Source: JBBRRP01 sp038251425
Lineage (GTDB): Bacteria; Myxococcota_A; Polyangia; Polyangiales; Polyangiaceae
DNA length: 64,000 nucleotides
NCBI GenBank assembly: GCA_038251425.1
Contig: JBBSBI010000002.1
Location: forward strand, 1-64,000
Direction: 5' to 3'
The notes below the pieces were generated by a model, which saw only the letters and a list, made by a program, of their open reading frames with translations, was not told where the DNA came from and did not search any database. The position numbers and the translations under genes are program-made. Of the stretch, positions 1 through 8,137 are shown one piece after another. The first letter of the stretch is position 1; every line of letters begins with the position of its first letter.

Positions 1-1
1 C

Positions 2-457
2 AAGCGTGCGGCGGCCCACAGCGGCACGAGCTTTTTGGAGATCTATCAAAACTGCAACGTGTTCAACGATGGCGCTTTCGATCTCATCCGCGAAAAGGGT
101 CTCAAGGAAGACACGCAGCTGTTAGTCGAGCACCAAAAGCCCCTACTCTTCGGACGCGAGCGAAACCGCGGTCTTCGGCTCGACCCAAAAACGATGAGGC
201 TTGAAGTCATCACGCTTGGGGAAAACGGCATGACGGTGGCCGACGTGCTGGTCCACGACGAAACCAACTCGGTGCTGGCGTACCTGTTGGCGAGGATGCC
301 CTCACCCGAGTTCCCGGTCGCCTTGGGCGTTCTCTTTTGCGAAGACCGCCCCACCTACGACGGCAGCCTGCAGCAGCAGCGGGTCTCAGCCATCGAGAAA
401 TCCGGCGCCCCAGACCTCCAGAAGCTCCTGAACTCCGGCAACACCTGGACGGTTTGA
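2..457 (+). CDS. 2-oxoacid:ferredoxin oxidoreductase, beta subunit (C-terminal part)
   Basis: The 5' end lies outside the window; the frame is open from base 2 and the visible part is about 151 residues. It begins just before the conserved GTSFLEIYQNCNVFNDGAF stretch of the TPP-binding beta subunit of 2-oxoglutarate/2-oxoacid:ferredoxin oxidoreductases (KorB type). The family oxidatively decarboxylates a 2-oxoacid to an acyl-CoA and passes electrons to ferredoxin in the cytoplasm. The remaining region (FCEDRPTYDG, then a short tail ending in NTWTV) also fits the C-terminal domain. The alpha subunit is presumably upstream, outside the window. The exact substrate cannot be told from this fragment. 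Confidence 0.88.
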   Translation, partial: KRAAAHSGTSFLEIYQNCNVFNDGAFDLIREKGLKEDTQLLVEHQKPLLFGRERNRGLRLDPKTMRLEVITLGENGMTVADVLVHDETNSVLAYLLARMPSPEFPVALGVLFCEDRPTYDGSLQQQRVSAIEKSGAPDLQKLLNSGNTWTV

Positions 458-584
458 GCGCGGCGGCGATGCCCCCTTCATACTCCCGCGATGCCCCCCC
501 GTTCATACCCCCGCGATGCCCCCGGTCACTCCCCCATATTTTATCCTCCCTTCCCCCGAAGTTCTGAGCTAGAAGGCCCCCCTC
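458..584. repeat. C-rich degenerate tandem repeat between the KorB-like gene and the small basic gene
   Basis: Between about 467 and 530 there are three imperfect copies of a 22-25 bp unit, each starting GCGATGCCCCC and then varying (TTCATACTCCC, CCGTTCATACCCCC, GGTCACTCCCCC). The block is strongly C-rich on the plus strand and is followed by a short T/C tract near 540-555. It could form G-rich structure in the complementary strand, or be a spacer that grew by slippage. No terminator hairpin with a T-run was recognised. Confidence 0.5.
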
Positions 585-725
585 ATGAGCAGCCCCCAAG
601 ATCCCCGAGCCCGTCGTCGTAAGCGCGCCCGCCGCGCGAAAAAAAACCTCGAGTGGGAAATGAACCGCGAAGTTGAAAACGCCGAAGCTACCAAGCCAAA
701 AGCAGCTGCTAAGACGGCTACCTGA
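585..725 (+). CDS. Small basic hypothetical protein (46 aa)
   Basis: A 46-codon frame starts at ATG 585, with an AGAAGG ribosome-binding site about 8 bases upstream. The product has a very basic N-terminal half (RARRRKRARRAKKN), then an acidic patch (EWEMNREVENAEA), then an Ala/Lys-rich end (KPKAAAKTAT). No signal peptide, membrane segment or known domain is visible. It sits about 100 bases upstream of clpS on the same strand. The charge pattern suggests nucleic-acid or ribosome contact, but that is a guess. It is accepted for its good ribosome-binding site, clear start and position between same-strand genes. Confidence 0.5.
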   Translation: MSSPQDPRARRRKRARRAKKNLEWEMNREVENAEATKPKAAAKTAT

Positions 726-830
726 AGCTCCGCGTTCAAACCACAAGCGAGCCCTCCACGTGTGGTGAGCTGGGTTTCGATCGCCTGCCCCCTCGACAAG
801 CGCGTCGTCCCTCACAACAATTTGGAGTGA

Positions 831-1175
831 ATGGCAGCTAGCAAGCCTCTAGGCACCCCCAAAGAAGGCGATGGGCTCGCCGTAGCCGACAAACCGAAGG
901 TGGAGCGGCCGCGTCGCTACCAGGTGGTCTTGCACAATGACGACTTCACCACCATGGAGTTCGTTGTGCATGTTCTCGTCAAGTTCTTCCACGTGAGCGA
1001 CACCGAAGCAACGTCGATCATGCTTCAGGTGCATCACAAGGGGTATGGCATCGTGGGCCTCTACAGTCGCGATGTCGCGGAAACCAAAGTGGCTCAGGTG
1101 ATGGCTTACGCCAAAGAGCAGGGGCATCCGCTGCGCTGCACGGCTGAGCCAGAAGGATTGGGGGGCTCCACATGA
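831..1175 (+). CDS. clpS: ATP-dependent Clp protease adaptor ClpS
   Basis: The 114-residue product matches ClpS. A flexible N-terminus of about 28 residues precedes the core RYQVVLHNDDFTTMEFVV, the helix VLVKFFHVSDTEATSIML, and HHKGYGIVGLYSRDVAETK. The HNDD and HHKG elements belong to the pocket that binds N-degrons. ClpS hands substrates with destabilising N-terminal residues to ClpA, steering ClpAP in the cytoplasm. ATG 831 is preceded by TTGGAGTGA. The stop overlaps the clpA start (ATGA at 1172-1175), so the two are translationally coupled in the usual clpS-clpA order. Confidence 0.96.
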   Translation: MAASKPLGTPKEGDGLAVADKPKVERPRRYQVVLHNDDFTTMEFVVHVLVKFFHVSDTEATSIMLQVHHKGYGIVGLYSRDVAETKVAQVMAYAKEQGHPLRCTAEPEGLGGST

Positions 1176-3427
1176 AGGTCAGCGCTGAAGTTGAGATTGC
1201 CTGTTCGTTGGCGCACCGCGAAGCGCAACGTCGCCGCCACGACACACTCACCGTGGAGCATTTGCTGTACGCCCTCTTGCACGACGACGCGACGGCCAAG
1301 GTCCTTCGAAAGTCCGGCTCCAACATCGAAAAAGTCAGAAGCGAGCTGGAGCGAGTCTTTGACCAAGAAATGACTGCCGTTCCCGGGGATGAGGAAGTGA
1401 ATCCCACGCCTTCGCGCGGCTTTCAGCGCGTCCTCCAGCGCGCCGCCATCCACGTGGAATCGAGCGGTAAAGAAGAACTCCGCGGCTACAACGTGATGAT
1501 TGCCATCTTCGCTGAAGTCGAGTCCCTGGCCGTGCATGCGCTCACTCACTCAGGGGTCACCCGCTATGATCTCGTAAATTTCGTCTCCCATGGCGTCGCC
1601 AAGGATGGCTCAGATGCTGAAGATGCGCCGAGCGAAACAGGGGCCGAAGGCGATGAGTCGGGGGAAGCTGAGCCTGAGCCAAGTCCGCTCGAACGCTTCG
1701 CCTCCAATTTGAACGAGCGCGCACTCGCCGGAACCATCGAGCCGCTGGTGGGTCGCGAAAAGGAGCTCCGTCGCGCGATTCAGGTGTTAGCCCGTCGGCG
1801 CAAGAACAATCCTCTGTTCGTTGGCGATGCTGGTGTTGGGAAAACGGCGATCGTGGAGGGGCTCGCTGCAAAAATTGCTACGGGCGACGTGCCAGAGCCA
1901 CTGAAGAATGCTGTGATTTACGCGCTCGACATGGGCAGCCTCGTCGCCGGTACCAAGTTCCGCGGTGACTTCGAGAACAGAGTAAAATCCATCTTGAAAC
2001 AGCTCGAGAAGGTGCCCGGCTCGATCCTATTCGTGGACGAAATGCACACGGTGGTCGGAGCTGGAGCCGCCAGCGGCGGAAGCTTGGATGCGGCCAACTT
2101 GCTGAAGCCCGCGCTTTCAAGCGGGAAGTTGCGCTGTATTGGAGCGACCACCTTTGAGGAATACCGGAGCCACATGGAGCGCGATCGCGCGCTCGCGCGC
2201 AGGTTTCAGAAGATAGAAGTCCTGGAGCCCTCGCTCGATGAGGCGATTCAAATCCTAAAAGGGCTGAAGGTCCGCTACGAAGAATTTCATAAAGTCACCT
2301 ACACGGATGCCGCGCTGGAAGCCGCCGTGAACCTCGCCGCTCGGCATCTGCACGATCGCAAAATGCCCGATAAAGCCGTGGATCTCATGGATGAAGCCGG
2401 GGCCGACGCGAAGCTCGAGGTTGGCGATGGCGCAATCGTGGACGTGGATCGCATCGAGGGGGTAGTGGCCCGCATGGCGCAGATCCCGCCCAAGCAGGTT
2501 TCAAGCTCGGACAAGAGCTCGCTCAAGAGTTTGGAGTCGGATCTTAGGCAAGCTGTGTTTGGGCAAGATAGAGCGCTCCAGGAGATGGCAACGGCGATCA
2601 AGCTCTCGCGAGCGGGCCTTCGGCCGATGGAGAAGCCGATTGGCTCCTATCTCTTCACCGGACCCACCGGCGTTGGGAAAACCGAAGCCGCACGCCAGCT
2701 TGCGAAAACGCTAGGCATTGAACTGCTGCGCTTCGACATGAGCGAATACATGGAGCGCCACACCGTCTCACGGCTCTTAGGGGCTCCCCCCGGCTACGTT
2801 GGCTACGATCGTGGAGGCCTGTTGACCGAGGCCATCGCGAAAACTCCCCATTGCGTGCTGCTGCTCGATGAAATCGAAAAAGCCCACCCGGACGTCTTCA
2901 ACGTGCTCCTCCAGGTGATGGATCACGGAACGCTCACCGATAGCAATGGGAAGAAGAGCGACTTTCGTCATGTCGTCTTGATCATGACCAGCAACGTCGG
3001 TGCTCAAGATCTGCAGCGCCGTGTGCTCGGATTCGGCGACCGCGACAGCGCTGGCCGCGAAGACATCGCCATGAAGAACACCTTCAGCCCGGAGTTCCGC
3101 AACCGCCTGGATGCGCGAATTTCCTTTGATCCCCTCTCGCCTGAAGTCATGGAGAAGGTGGTGACCAAGTTCATGAAGGAGCTCGACGAACAGCTCAAGG
3201 AGCGGAACGTAACGATTAAGCTCACGGATAAGGCGCTCACGTACCTCGCTGACAAAGGCTACGATAAAGACAACGGCGCACGCCCGCTCGCGCGATTGAT
3301 TCAAGACGAGGTCAAGCGGCCTCTGAGCGACGAGCTGCTCTTCGGTACGCTTGAAAAAGGCGGCCACGTTGCGGTGGACTTCCGTGACGGCAAGCTCGTC
3401 TTCGACGTGACGGCTCTGGACGCCTAG
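1172..3427 (+). CDS. clpA: ATP-dependent Clp protease ATP-binding subunit ClpA
   Basis: This is a 751-residue AAA+ unfoldase with full ClpA architecture. It has an N-terminal Clp_N repeat domain (about 1-140), an acidic linker, AAA-1 with Walker A GDAGVGKTA near residue 217 and Walker B LFVDEMH, and AAA-2 with Walker A GPTGVGKTE near residue 497 and LLLDEIEKAHPDV. An LGFG loop in the second module corresponds to the IGF/L loop that docks on ClpP. There is no long coiled-coil middle domain, which excludes ClpB, and the length fits E. coli ClpA (758). It unfolds substrates, including those delivered by ClpS, into ClpP. clpP is not in the window. Confidence 0.97.
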   Translation: MKVSAEVEIACSLAHREAQRRRHDTLTVEHLLYALLHDDATAKVLRKSGSNIEKVRSELERVFDQEMTAVPGDEEVNPTPSRGFQRVLQRAAIHVESSGKEELRGYNVMIAIFAEVESLAVHALTHSGVTRYDLVNFVSHGVAKDGSDAEDAPSETGAEGDESGEAEPEPSPLERFASNLNERALAGTIEPLVGREKELRRAIQVLARRRKNNPLFVGDAGVGKTAIVEGLAAKIATGDVPEPLKNAVIYALDMGSLVAGTKFRGDFENRVKSILKQLEKVPGSILFVDEMHTVVGAGAASGGSLDAANLLKPALSSGKLRCIGATTFEEYRSHMERDRALARRFQKIEVLEPSLDEAIQILKGLKVRYEEFHKVTYTDAALEAAVNLAARHLHDRKMPDKAVDLMDEAGADAKLEVGDGAIVDVDRIEGVVARMAQIPPKQVSSSDKSSLKSLESDLRQAVFGQDRALQEMATAIKLSRAGLRPMEKPIGSYLFTGPTGVGKTEAARQLAKTLGIELLRFDMSEYMERHTVSRLLGAPPGYVGYDRGGLLTEAIAKTPHCVLLLDEIEKAHPDVFNVLLQVMDHGTLTDSNGKKSDFRHVVLIMTSNVGAQDLQRRVLGFGDRDSAGREDIAMKNTFSPEFRNRLDARISFDPLSPEVMEKVVTKFMKELDEQLKERNVTIKLTDKALTYLADKGYDKDNGARPLARLIQDEVKRPLSDELLFGTLEKGGHVAVDFRDGKLVFDVTALDA

Positions 3428-4470
3428 GGTTCGCTCGCTGCCGCTTGGAGCCCTCGCACCTGAAGCGCCAGCGCGCAGGAGTTAGCCTGCCGTGCTTGCG
3501 CCGCCACACTCTGCTCCGAGAGACCAGCCGAGGCCGGGCCCGCGGCGATCAATCGCCCCTCAGCCCAGGCTCGGAGGTTAACTAGCTGTGCACCATCGGA
3601 GATGCGCCAGATGCCAATGCGCGCAAAGTGCGTGAGCCGTTGGACTTGCTCCTCTGGTGTTTCCAGATCTCCAGGCTCCTTCGGTGGAAGACCGTTAGGG
3701 GGCGGCTCGTCGACTACGATGGTGGCGAAGCGGGCCTGCGCCAGAATATCGAGCGCAATAGGCACGTCTCGATGGGTGACGCTATCGAGGTCGCGTTCGT
3801 ACGCCGTAACAGCGAGATCGCTATCTGCGAGGTGCAACTCATCGGTCCACTCAGTGGAGAGCACACGCAAGGCGCGGTACATGAGACGCATGTTGTAGGG
3901 CCGGGGTGGCTCCACACAGACCTGATATTCGTTGCACAAGTAGTGCGGCTTGCAATCAGCAGAAGAAACGCAGGGCGGCCCCTGTGAGGGATCGTAACCC
4001 CGTGTGTTCCGAAAAAAACAAGCAGTGAAGCCGTCGAGCAGAGAACGCACCGCCGCCTTCCGTAAACTCTTAGCCTCCCGGGCGTTTTCAAGGCGAATCC
4101 TGAGGTAAACGCTCGGTGCTTGCGCCATCGAATCGTAGTTCCAACCAGGCCCCACGATGGTTGGCCCAGAATGCGAAGCCAGCTCTCTCGCCCAGCCTTC
4201 GATCTTCTCGCTAAATGGAACCAATTTGGGCCCGAGAACTTTCGCAACTGCACGCTGCTTAGCCATCACGTGCGCCCTCATTTGCCCCAGGTTACGCGCA
4301 GCCACCCACGCATAAACCGACAGGACCGCACCCAGCACCACCACAGCCCAGATCCAAAACTGTGGCGGCATCGCACGCACGCGGACCTTGCCAGCAACCA
4401 ACGCCCGGCGCCGCTCGTGCCGCGAAACAGCCAGAGAGGGCAGGCCTCGCTCAGGATCGGTTCGTCGCAT
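3424..4470 (-). CDS. Single-pass membrane protein with a Cys-rich motif, last gene of the motor operon
   Basis: The product is about 348 residues from ATG 4470. A basic N-terminus precedes one membrane segment (FWIWAVVVLGAVLSVYAWVA, about residues 38-57), after which the chain should be extracytoplasmic. Mid-protein there is a Cys-rich stretch (CVSSADCKPHYLCNEYQVC), a spacing common in myxobacterial secreted proteins. No enzyme domain was recognised. It lies 130 bases downstream of an ExbD/TolR gene on the same strand, so it may be the fourth gene of that operon and an accessory to the proton channel. It converges on clpA and the stop codons overlap by 4 bases. Confidence 0.72.
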   Translation of the reverse strand: MRRTDPERGLPSLAVSRHERRRALVAGKVRVRAMPPQFWIWAVVVLGAVLSVYAWVAARNLGQMRAHVMAKQRAVAKVLGPKLVPFSEKIEGWARELASHSGPTIVGPGWNYDSMAQAPSVYLRIRLENAREAKSLRKAAVRSLLDGFTACFFRNTRGYDPSQGPPCVSSADCKPHYLCNEYQVCVEPPRPYNMRLMYRALRVLSTEWTDELHLADSDLAVTAYERDLDSVTHRDVPIALDILAQARFATIVVDEPPPNGLPPKEPGDLETPEEQVQRLTHFARIGIWRISDGAQLVNLRAWAEGRLIAAGPASAGLSEQSVAAQARQANSCALALQVRGLQAAASEP

Positions 4471-4602
4471 CAATCTGCCTCTAGATGGTATCCCCCACGC
4501 AGCATCCGCTGGAGCAATCGCTCAAACACAAATGCCGCCTTGCCCAAACCTGCGGAGCAAAGCGGCACGGTTGTGCGCTCACACGAATGACGAGAGGAAC
4601 TA

Positions 4603-5196
4603 CTACTCTTTCCCACCACCGCTCGAGCTAGCACCGCCCAAGCGACCCACCATAAAGCTAACATTCGGAAAACCCCCGAGTGCTGCCGTCTGGAAGACGC
4701 TCTTCACCACGAGAGCTGGAACCTTACGGTCAACCTGAAGCACGACGACCCCCGGAAACGGCTTCCCAGGATTGAGCTGGGACCAGAGCTCCCGCTTAGC
4801 CTTCAGGCGAGCGAAGAGGTCATCGATCTTCTGCAGACGATTAGCTTCAACGATGGCACGGGTGCTACCGGCAGCGTTCCCATCAACCAGGATCTGGGTC
4901 CCAGTGATGGCCACGATGGGCGCATCCGTCATGTCGATAACGTTCTCAGCCTTAGGAAGTTTCACATTCTTATCGATCGGAAGCTCACCACTGGCTGAGA
5001 AGCTTGCCAACAAGAAGAGGACGATACAGAGCAGGAAGTCGATGAACGGGATCAGAGGAATTTCCTGATTGACCGCACGACCGCCACCTCCGAGCACCTT
5101 CTTCCGCACAAATGCAAGCGGAATGTGGTGCATGAGCCTGCGCCCTGGCACCGAAATAGCTTGATGAAAACGGCTTAAAGGTTTGTCAGCGCTCAT
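4603..5196 (-). CDS. ExbD/TolR-family biopolymer transport protein (second of the minus-strand set)
   Basis: The product is 197 residues. A cytoplasmic N-terminus is followed by the single TolR/ExbD membrane helix with the proton-carrying Asp in context: IPLIPFIDFLLCIVLFLLAS. The rest is a periplasmic domain ending in VSFMVGRLGG plus a Gly/Ser tail. ExbD/TolR proteins form the rotor-like core inside a pentameric ExbB/TolQ channel and turn proton motive force into mechanical work. It is separated by 3 bases from the upstream ExbD gene. One TolQ-like plus two TolR-like genes is the arrangement of the Myxococcus gliding motor AglR-AglQ-AglS, but a role in motility is only inferred. Confidence 0.88.
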   Translation of the reverse strand: MSADKPLSRFHQAISVPGRRLMHHIPLAFVRKKVLGGGGRAVNQEIPLIPFIDFLLCIVLFLLASFSASGELPIDKNVKLPKAENVIDMTDAPIVAITGTQILVDGNAAGSTRAIVEANRLQKIDDLFARLKAKRELWSQLNPGKPFPGVVVLQVDRKVPALVVKSVFQTAALGGFPNVSFMVGRLGGASSSGGGKE

Positions 5197-5199
5197 GGC

Positions 5200-5760
5200 T
5201 CAGTTCATCGCAAAAGTAACGTTGAAGGAGGCAACCTTTTTAGTCTTGCCGCCAAGGTCAAAGTCACGCTGGGGCGTGTAGATGGCATCAATAACAGCGA
5301 TTACATCCGAAAATGGAGTCGAGTTATCAGTGTGGAGTACAGCTTGGTCGAGCTTCTTATCGCTCGGGGCCCGATGCGTCCCGTTCTTGGTCCATTCCTC
5401 TTTAATCTTGTCGGCCAGGTCAGGGTACCGGTACTCGCCTTCTGCACCTGCATTGACCTGCTTACGGACGACATCGATGGTGTTCACCACCGTGCTGCCC
5501 TCTTTCCACACGAGCTGAAACTTCCGCTCACCGCGCATCTCCACATGGAGCTGCTTCTCCTTCTTCTCCTCCGTTGGAGGATCGGAGCTAGGTGGACCTG
5601 GCACTCGCGCATCCGCATTGATGCGTGCCATCTGGGACCAAACGGCCGTCACCAAGAGAAAGGCAACGAGGCACAAGAGGAAGTCAATGAATGGAATAAG
5701 CGGAATGTCGTGATTGGTGGCCCGCTTGCTACCGTGTCCGCCAACGTCAATACCAGCCAT
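5200..5760 (-). CDS. ExbD/TolR-family biopolymer transport protein (first of the minus-strand set)
   Basis: The product is 186 residues with a short cytoplasmic N-terminus and one membrane helix containing the essential Asp (IPLIPFIDFLLCLVAFLLVT), almost identical in sequence to the next gene's helix. The periplasmic part is longer and highly charged (PPTEEKKEKQLHVEM), then has the typical SDVIAVIDAIY helix near the C-terminus. It follows the TolQ-like gene by 98 bases and precedes the second ExbD gene by 3 bases. The near-identical helices suggest the two ExbD genes are a duplication that has diverged in the periplasmic domain. Confidence 0.9.
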   Translation of the reverse strand: MAGIDVGGHGSKRATNHDIPLIPFIDFLLCLVAFLLVTAVWSQMARINADARVPGPPSSDPPTEEKKEKQLHVEMRGERKFQLVWKEGSTVVNTIDVVRKQVNAGAEGEYRYPDLADKIKEEWTKNGTHRAPSDKKLDQAVLHTDNSTPFSDVIAVIDAIYTPQRDFDLGGKTKKVASFNVTFAMN

Positions 5761-5858
5761 GATGCTCTCCGGGGTGCGCCATCAGTGAATCCTGATGGGC
5801 TGTTGGAAACTGGGCGGTCCCCCAAATTGGGTCCCGCCCGCCTGGATTGAGTGGAAAT

Positions 5859-6518
5859 TCAACCAGCCTGCTCAAGGCCCTGGAGGTTGACCTTCTGGCG
5901 ATTGGCCACCACCAAGTTCAAAACCTGAACCGAAGCTTCATTGATATCGTCTTCCAAGCCCTGAGTCTTGCCGTTCAGTACTGCGAAGCCGATGAGGGCA
6001 GTGATAGCTGCAATCAGGCCGAATGCTGTGCAGTTCATGGCCTCGGAAATACCTTCTGCGAGAATGCGGGCCTTTTGGCTCGGATCAACGGACTCACCAC
6101 CGACCGCGCCGAACGCCTTGATCAGACCGATGATGGTGCCGAAGAGGCCCGAGAGCATCGCGAGGTTAGCAAACAGAGCTAGGTAGCCTGTGCGCTTGTT
6201 GATCTTCGGCATCTCGCGAAGAGCAGCTTCATCCATCGCGGACTGAACCTCCTCGTCGGGGCGATTCACTTTAACCAACCCAGACTGCACGATGCGAGCG
6301 AGCGGCGCGTTGGCTGCCGAACACATCTTAACTGCCTTAGCGACATCTCCCGCCAAAATGCATTTCTGCATGGTTGCTAGGAAAACGTCCTTGTTGATCG
6401 ATGATCCAAACAAATAAACTGAACGTTCTGCGATGATCGCAATCGAGCAGATCAACCAAAAGAGGATGATCCACATCGCCCAACCGCCTGCCTCGTAGTG
6501 ATGCCAAAGTGACGACAT
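5859..6518 (-). CDS. MotA/TolQ/ExbB proton channel family protein (minus-strand set)
   Basis: The product is 219 residues: an N-terminal membrane helix (MWIILFWLICSIAIIAERSVYLF), a cytoplasmic loop, and two C-terminal helices with the channel signature (LALFANLAMLSGLFGTIIGL, then MNCTAFGLIAAITALIGFAV). The family forms the pentameric stator around an ExbD/TolR dimer in the inner membrane. ATG 6518 has GGAAGG about 9 bases upstream. It is the first gene of a minus-strand operon (TolQ-like, two TolR-like, Cys-rich membrane protein) and is divergent from a second motor set. An inverted repeat lies 52-78 bases upstream of its start. Confidence 0.92.
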   Translation of the reverse strand: MSSLWHHYEAGGWAMWIILFWLICSIAIIAERSVYLFGSSINKDVFLATMQKCILAGDVAKAVKMCSAANAPLARIVQSGLVKVNRPDEEVQSAMDEAALREMPKINKRTGYLALFANLAMLSGLFGTIIGLIKAFGAVGGESVDPSQKARILAEGISEAMNCTAFGLIAAITALIGFAVLNGKTQGLEDDINEASVQVLNLVVANRQKVNLQGLEQAG

Positions 6519-6569
6519 TGTTTGCTTACCTTCCGGCTGAAGCCTGGTGCTATCTGATTGCCTGGTACT

Positions 6570-6596
6570 GAGCTAACCCCTGGACGACGTTAGCTC
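6570..6596 (-). promoter_or_regulatory. Inverted repeat upstream of the minus-strand TolQ-like gene
   Basis: Perfect 8-bp arms GAGCTAAC (6570-6577) and GTTAGCTC (6589-6596) are separated by 11 bp. The repeat lies 52-78 bases upstream of the ATG at 6518. It could be an operator for a dimeric regulator or a leader hairpin. No T-run follows on either strand, so a terminator is unlikely. Confidence 0.4.
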
Positions 6597-7006
6597 GTGA
6601 TACCTACGGAGATGTTTGTGGGTTTGAACTCTTGACGCGATACGCCCTGGTACGCCCAAGAGGGGGGCATAGTGCTGAAAGCCCCCGGGTTCCGTCAAGG
6701 AGAGAATGCAGCGGCGCGACAGTTCGTGTGCTGAGAGAAATTTCCTCCCGCGCGGAGGACAGTGCTGGTGCAGCGGTCGCTCGGCGTTTCGGGAGTTTGC
6801 GGAACGCGAAGAAAGTAACTTGCCGCTTACGAAACCGCCGCAAGGCGGCCTCCCTACACCTACCTTTTCCTACCTCTCAGGCCGCACGACTCGCGCCTTC
6901 ACCTCGGACTTCGCAGCCTCATCACTACGAGCCGACGAGCCCTGAGCCATTCTTCGACGCCCCCTGGTGAACCGTGAATGGCGAACGGTGAGCTCCGCGC
7001 ACTTAG

Positions 7007-7054
<48 letters not shown>

Positions 7055-7306
7055 GCGCAGTGCGTGCCTGCGAAAGAACTGTGACGTGCCTCAGATCGCT
7101 CACTCGCAGGCGTGCCAGCCAACACAATGTGCTTATGCAAGCAAAAAAACTTACGTTCGTGAGGACGTCCCGAAGCGCAGACGAAGCGATCCTGCGGCAG
7201 GCATCACGTCGGTATTTGCCGAGCAGTTTGAACATTCAGAGATCCGAACAATGCGGCCGCCCATTCGGCCCACGAGATCCCAATTGTTCGACTAATGTTT
7301 TCTAAA

Positions 7307-7346
7307 AAATGCCCGCTTGCAGAAGCGAAATGCCCGCGGCTATAGT
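7307..7346 (+). promoter_or_regulatory. Likely promoter with direct-repeat operator for the plus-strand motor operon
   Basis: A 10-bp direct repeat, AAATGCCCGC, occurs at 7307-7316 and 7328-7337, offset by 21 bp (two helical turns). Just downstream, TATAGT at 7341-7346 matches a -10 element in five of six bases, and TTGCAG at 7317-7322, between the repeats, is a poor -35 with an 18-bp spacer. Two same-face repeats around a weak -35 suit a transcriptional activator. The start would be near 7353, leaving a leader of about 90 bases before ATG 7440. Confidence 0.45.
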
Positions 7347-7439
7347 CTTGGGCTAGTCTCAAACACAATTGTTCCGCGTGAGCGACGCCAGATAGTCAAG
7401 CGGTCGACCTAGTGGATGTAGCAGAAAGGGCGATGGGGA

Positions 7440-8099
7440 ATGCAACTCATCCTTGTTGCAGCTGAAGGCCAGCTGATAGACGCATTCAAACACAACCCGA
7501 CCTTCATGGTCCTCAATCTCATCACGTCCGCCATCGTTTTGACGATCGTGGTTGAGCGGTTTATTTTTCAAAGCAGCAGATATCGAGTGAATTCTAAGGA
7601 GTTTTTCGCGCAAGTGAAAAAGCTCGTGGCTGCGGGCAACATTGATCGCGCCATCAAGCTCTGTGAGGCAAGCGACTATCCGATTCTGCAGCTCGTGAAG
7701 GCGGGCCTCACGCACGCCAACAAAGGCGCTGATGAGGTGGATGCTGCGCTTAGCGAAAAACTGAGTGAGCTGAAGCCGGAAGCGGAAAAGCGAGTGGGCG
7801 CCCTTTGGTCCCTCGCCAATATCGCGACGCTGATTGGCCTTCTGGGAACGGTTTCGGGCCTGATCGCTACCTTTGGAGCGATCGCGGCACCTGGGCTGTC
7901 CCCGTCGGACAAGCAGGCGATGCTTTCAAACGGCATCGCAGAAGCCATGTATAACACCGCGCTCGGCCTAGGCATCGCAGTGTTCTGCATGATCACGCAT
8001 GTGCTTCTCCACACCCGCGCCAAGAATATCCAACACGATCTGGAGGGCACGGTCGAACGCACGTTCAACCTGCTCACCATTCAACGCGCCGGTCAGTAG
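7440..8099 (+). CDS. MotA/TolQ/ExbB proton channel family protein (plus-strand set)
   Basis: The product is 219 residues, the same length as the divergent paralogue. It has an N-terminal helix (MVLNLITSAIVLTIVVERFIF), a cytoplasmic loop with CEASDYPILQLVKAGL, and two C-terminal helices with the channel signature (ANIATLIGLLGTVSGLIATF and NTALGLGIAVFCMITHVLL). It is expected to form the inner-membrane pentamer that passes protons to the two following ExbD-type subunits. The sequence is clearly diverged from the minus-strand TolQ-like protein, so this is an old duplication and the motors probably have different partners. Confidence 0.92.
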   Translation: MQLILVAAEGQLIDAFKHNPTFMVLNLITSAIVLTIVVERFIFQSSRYRVNSKEFFAQVKKLVAAGNIDRAIKLCEASDYPILQLVKAGLTHANKGADEVDAALSEKLSELKPEAEKRVGALWSLANIATLIGLLGTVSGLIATFGAIAAPGLSPSDKQAMLSNGIAEAMYNTALGLGIAVFCMITHVLLHTRAKNIQHDLEGTVERTFNLLTIQRAGQ

Positions 8100-8137
8100 C
8101 AGGCGCTTCTTTCGACCAACCCTAAACCCGGATATCC

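Noticed and set aside
210..815. Minus-strand open frame of about 200 codons
   Set aside because: It is opposite the KorB tail and the C-rich repeats, rich in Arg/Pro/Gly, and has no recognisable fold; it is a shadow of GC-rich DNA.
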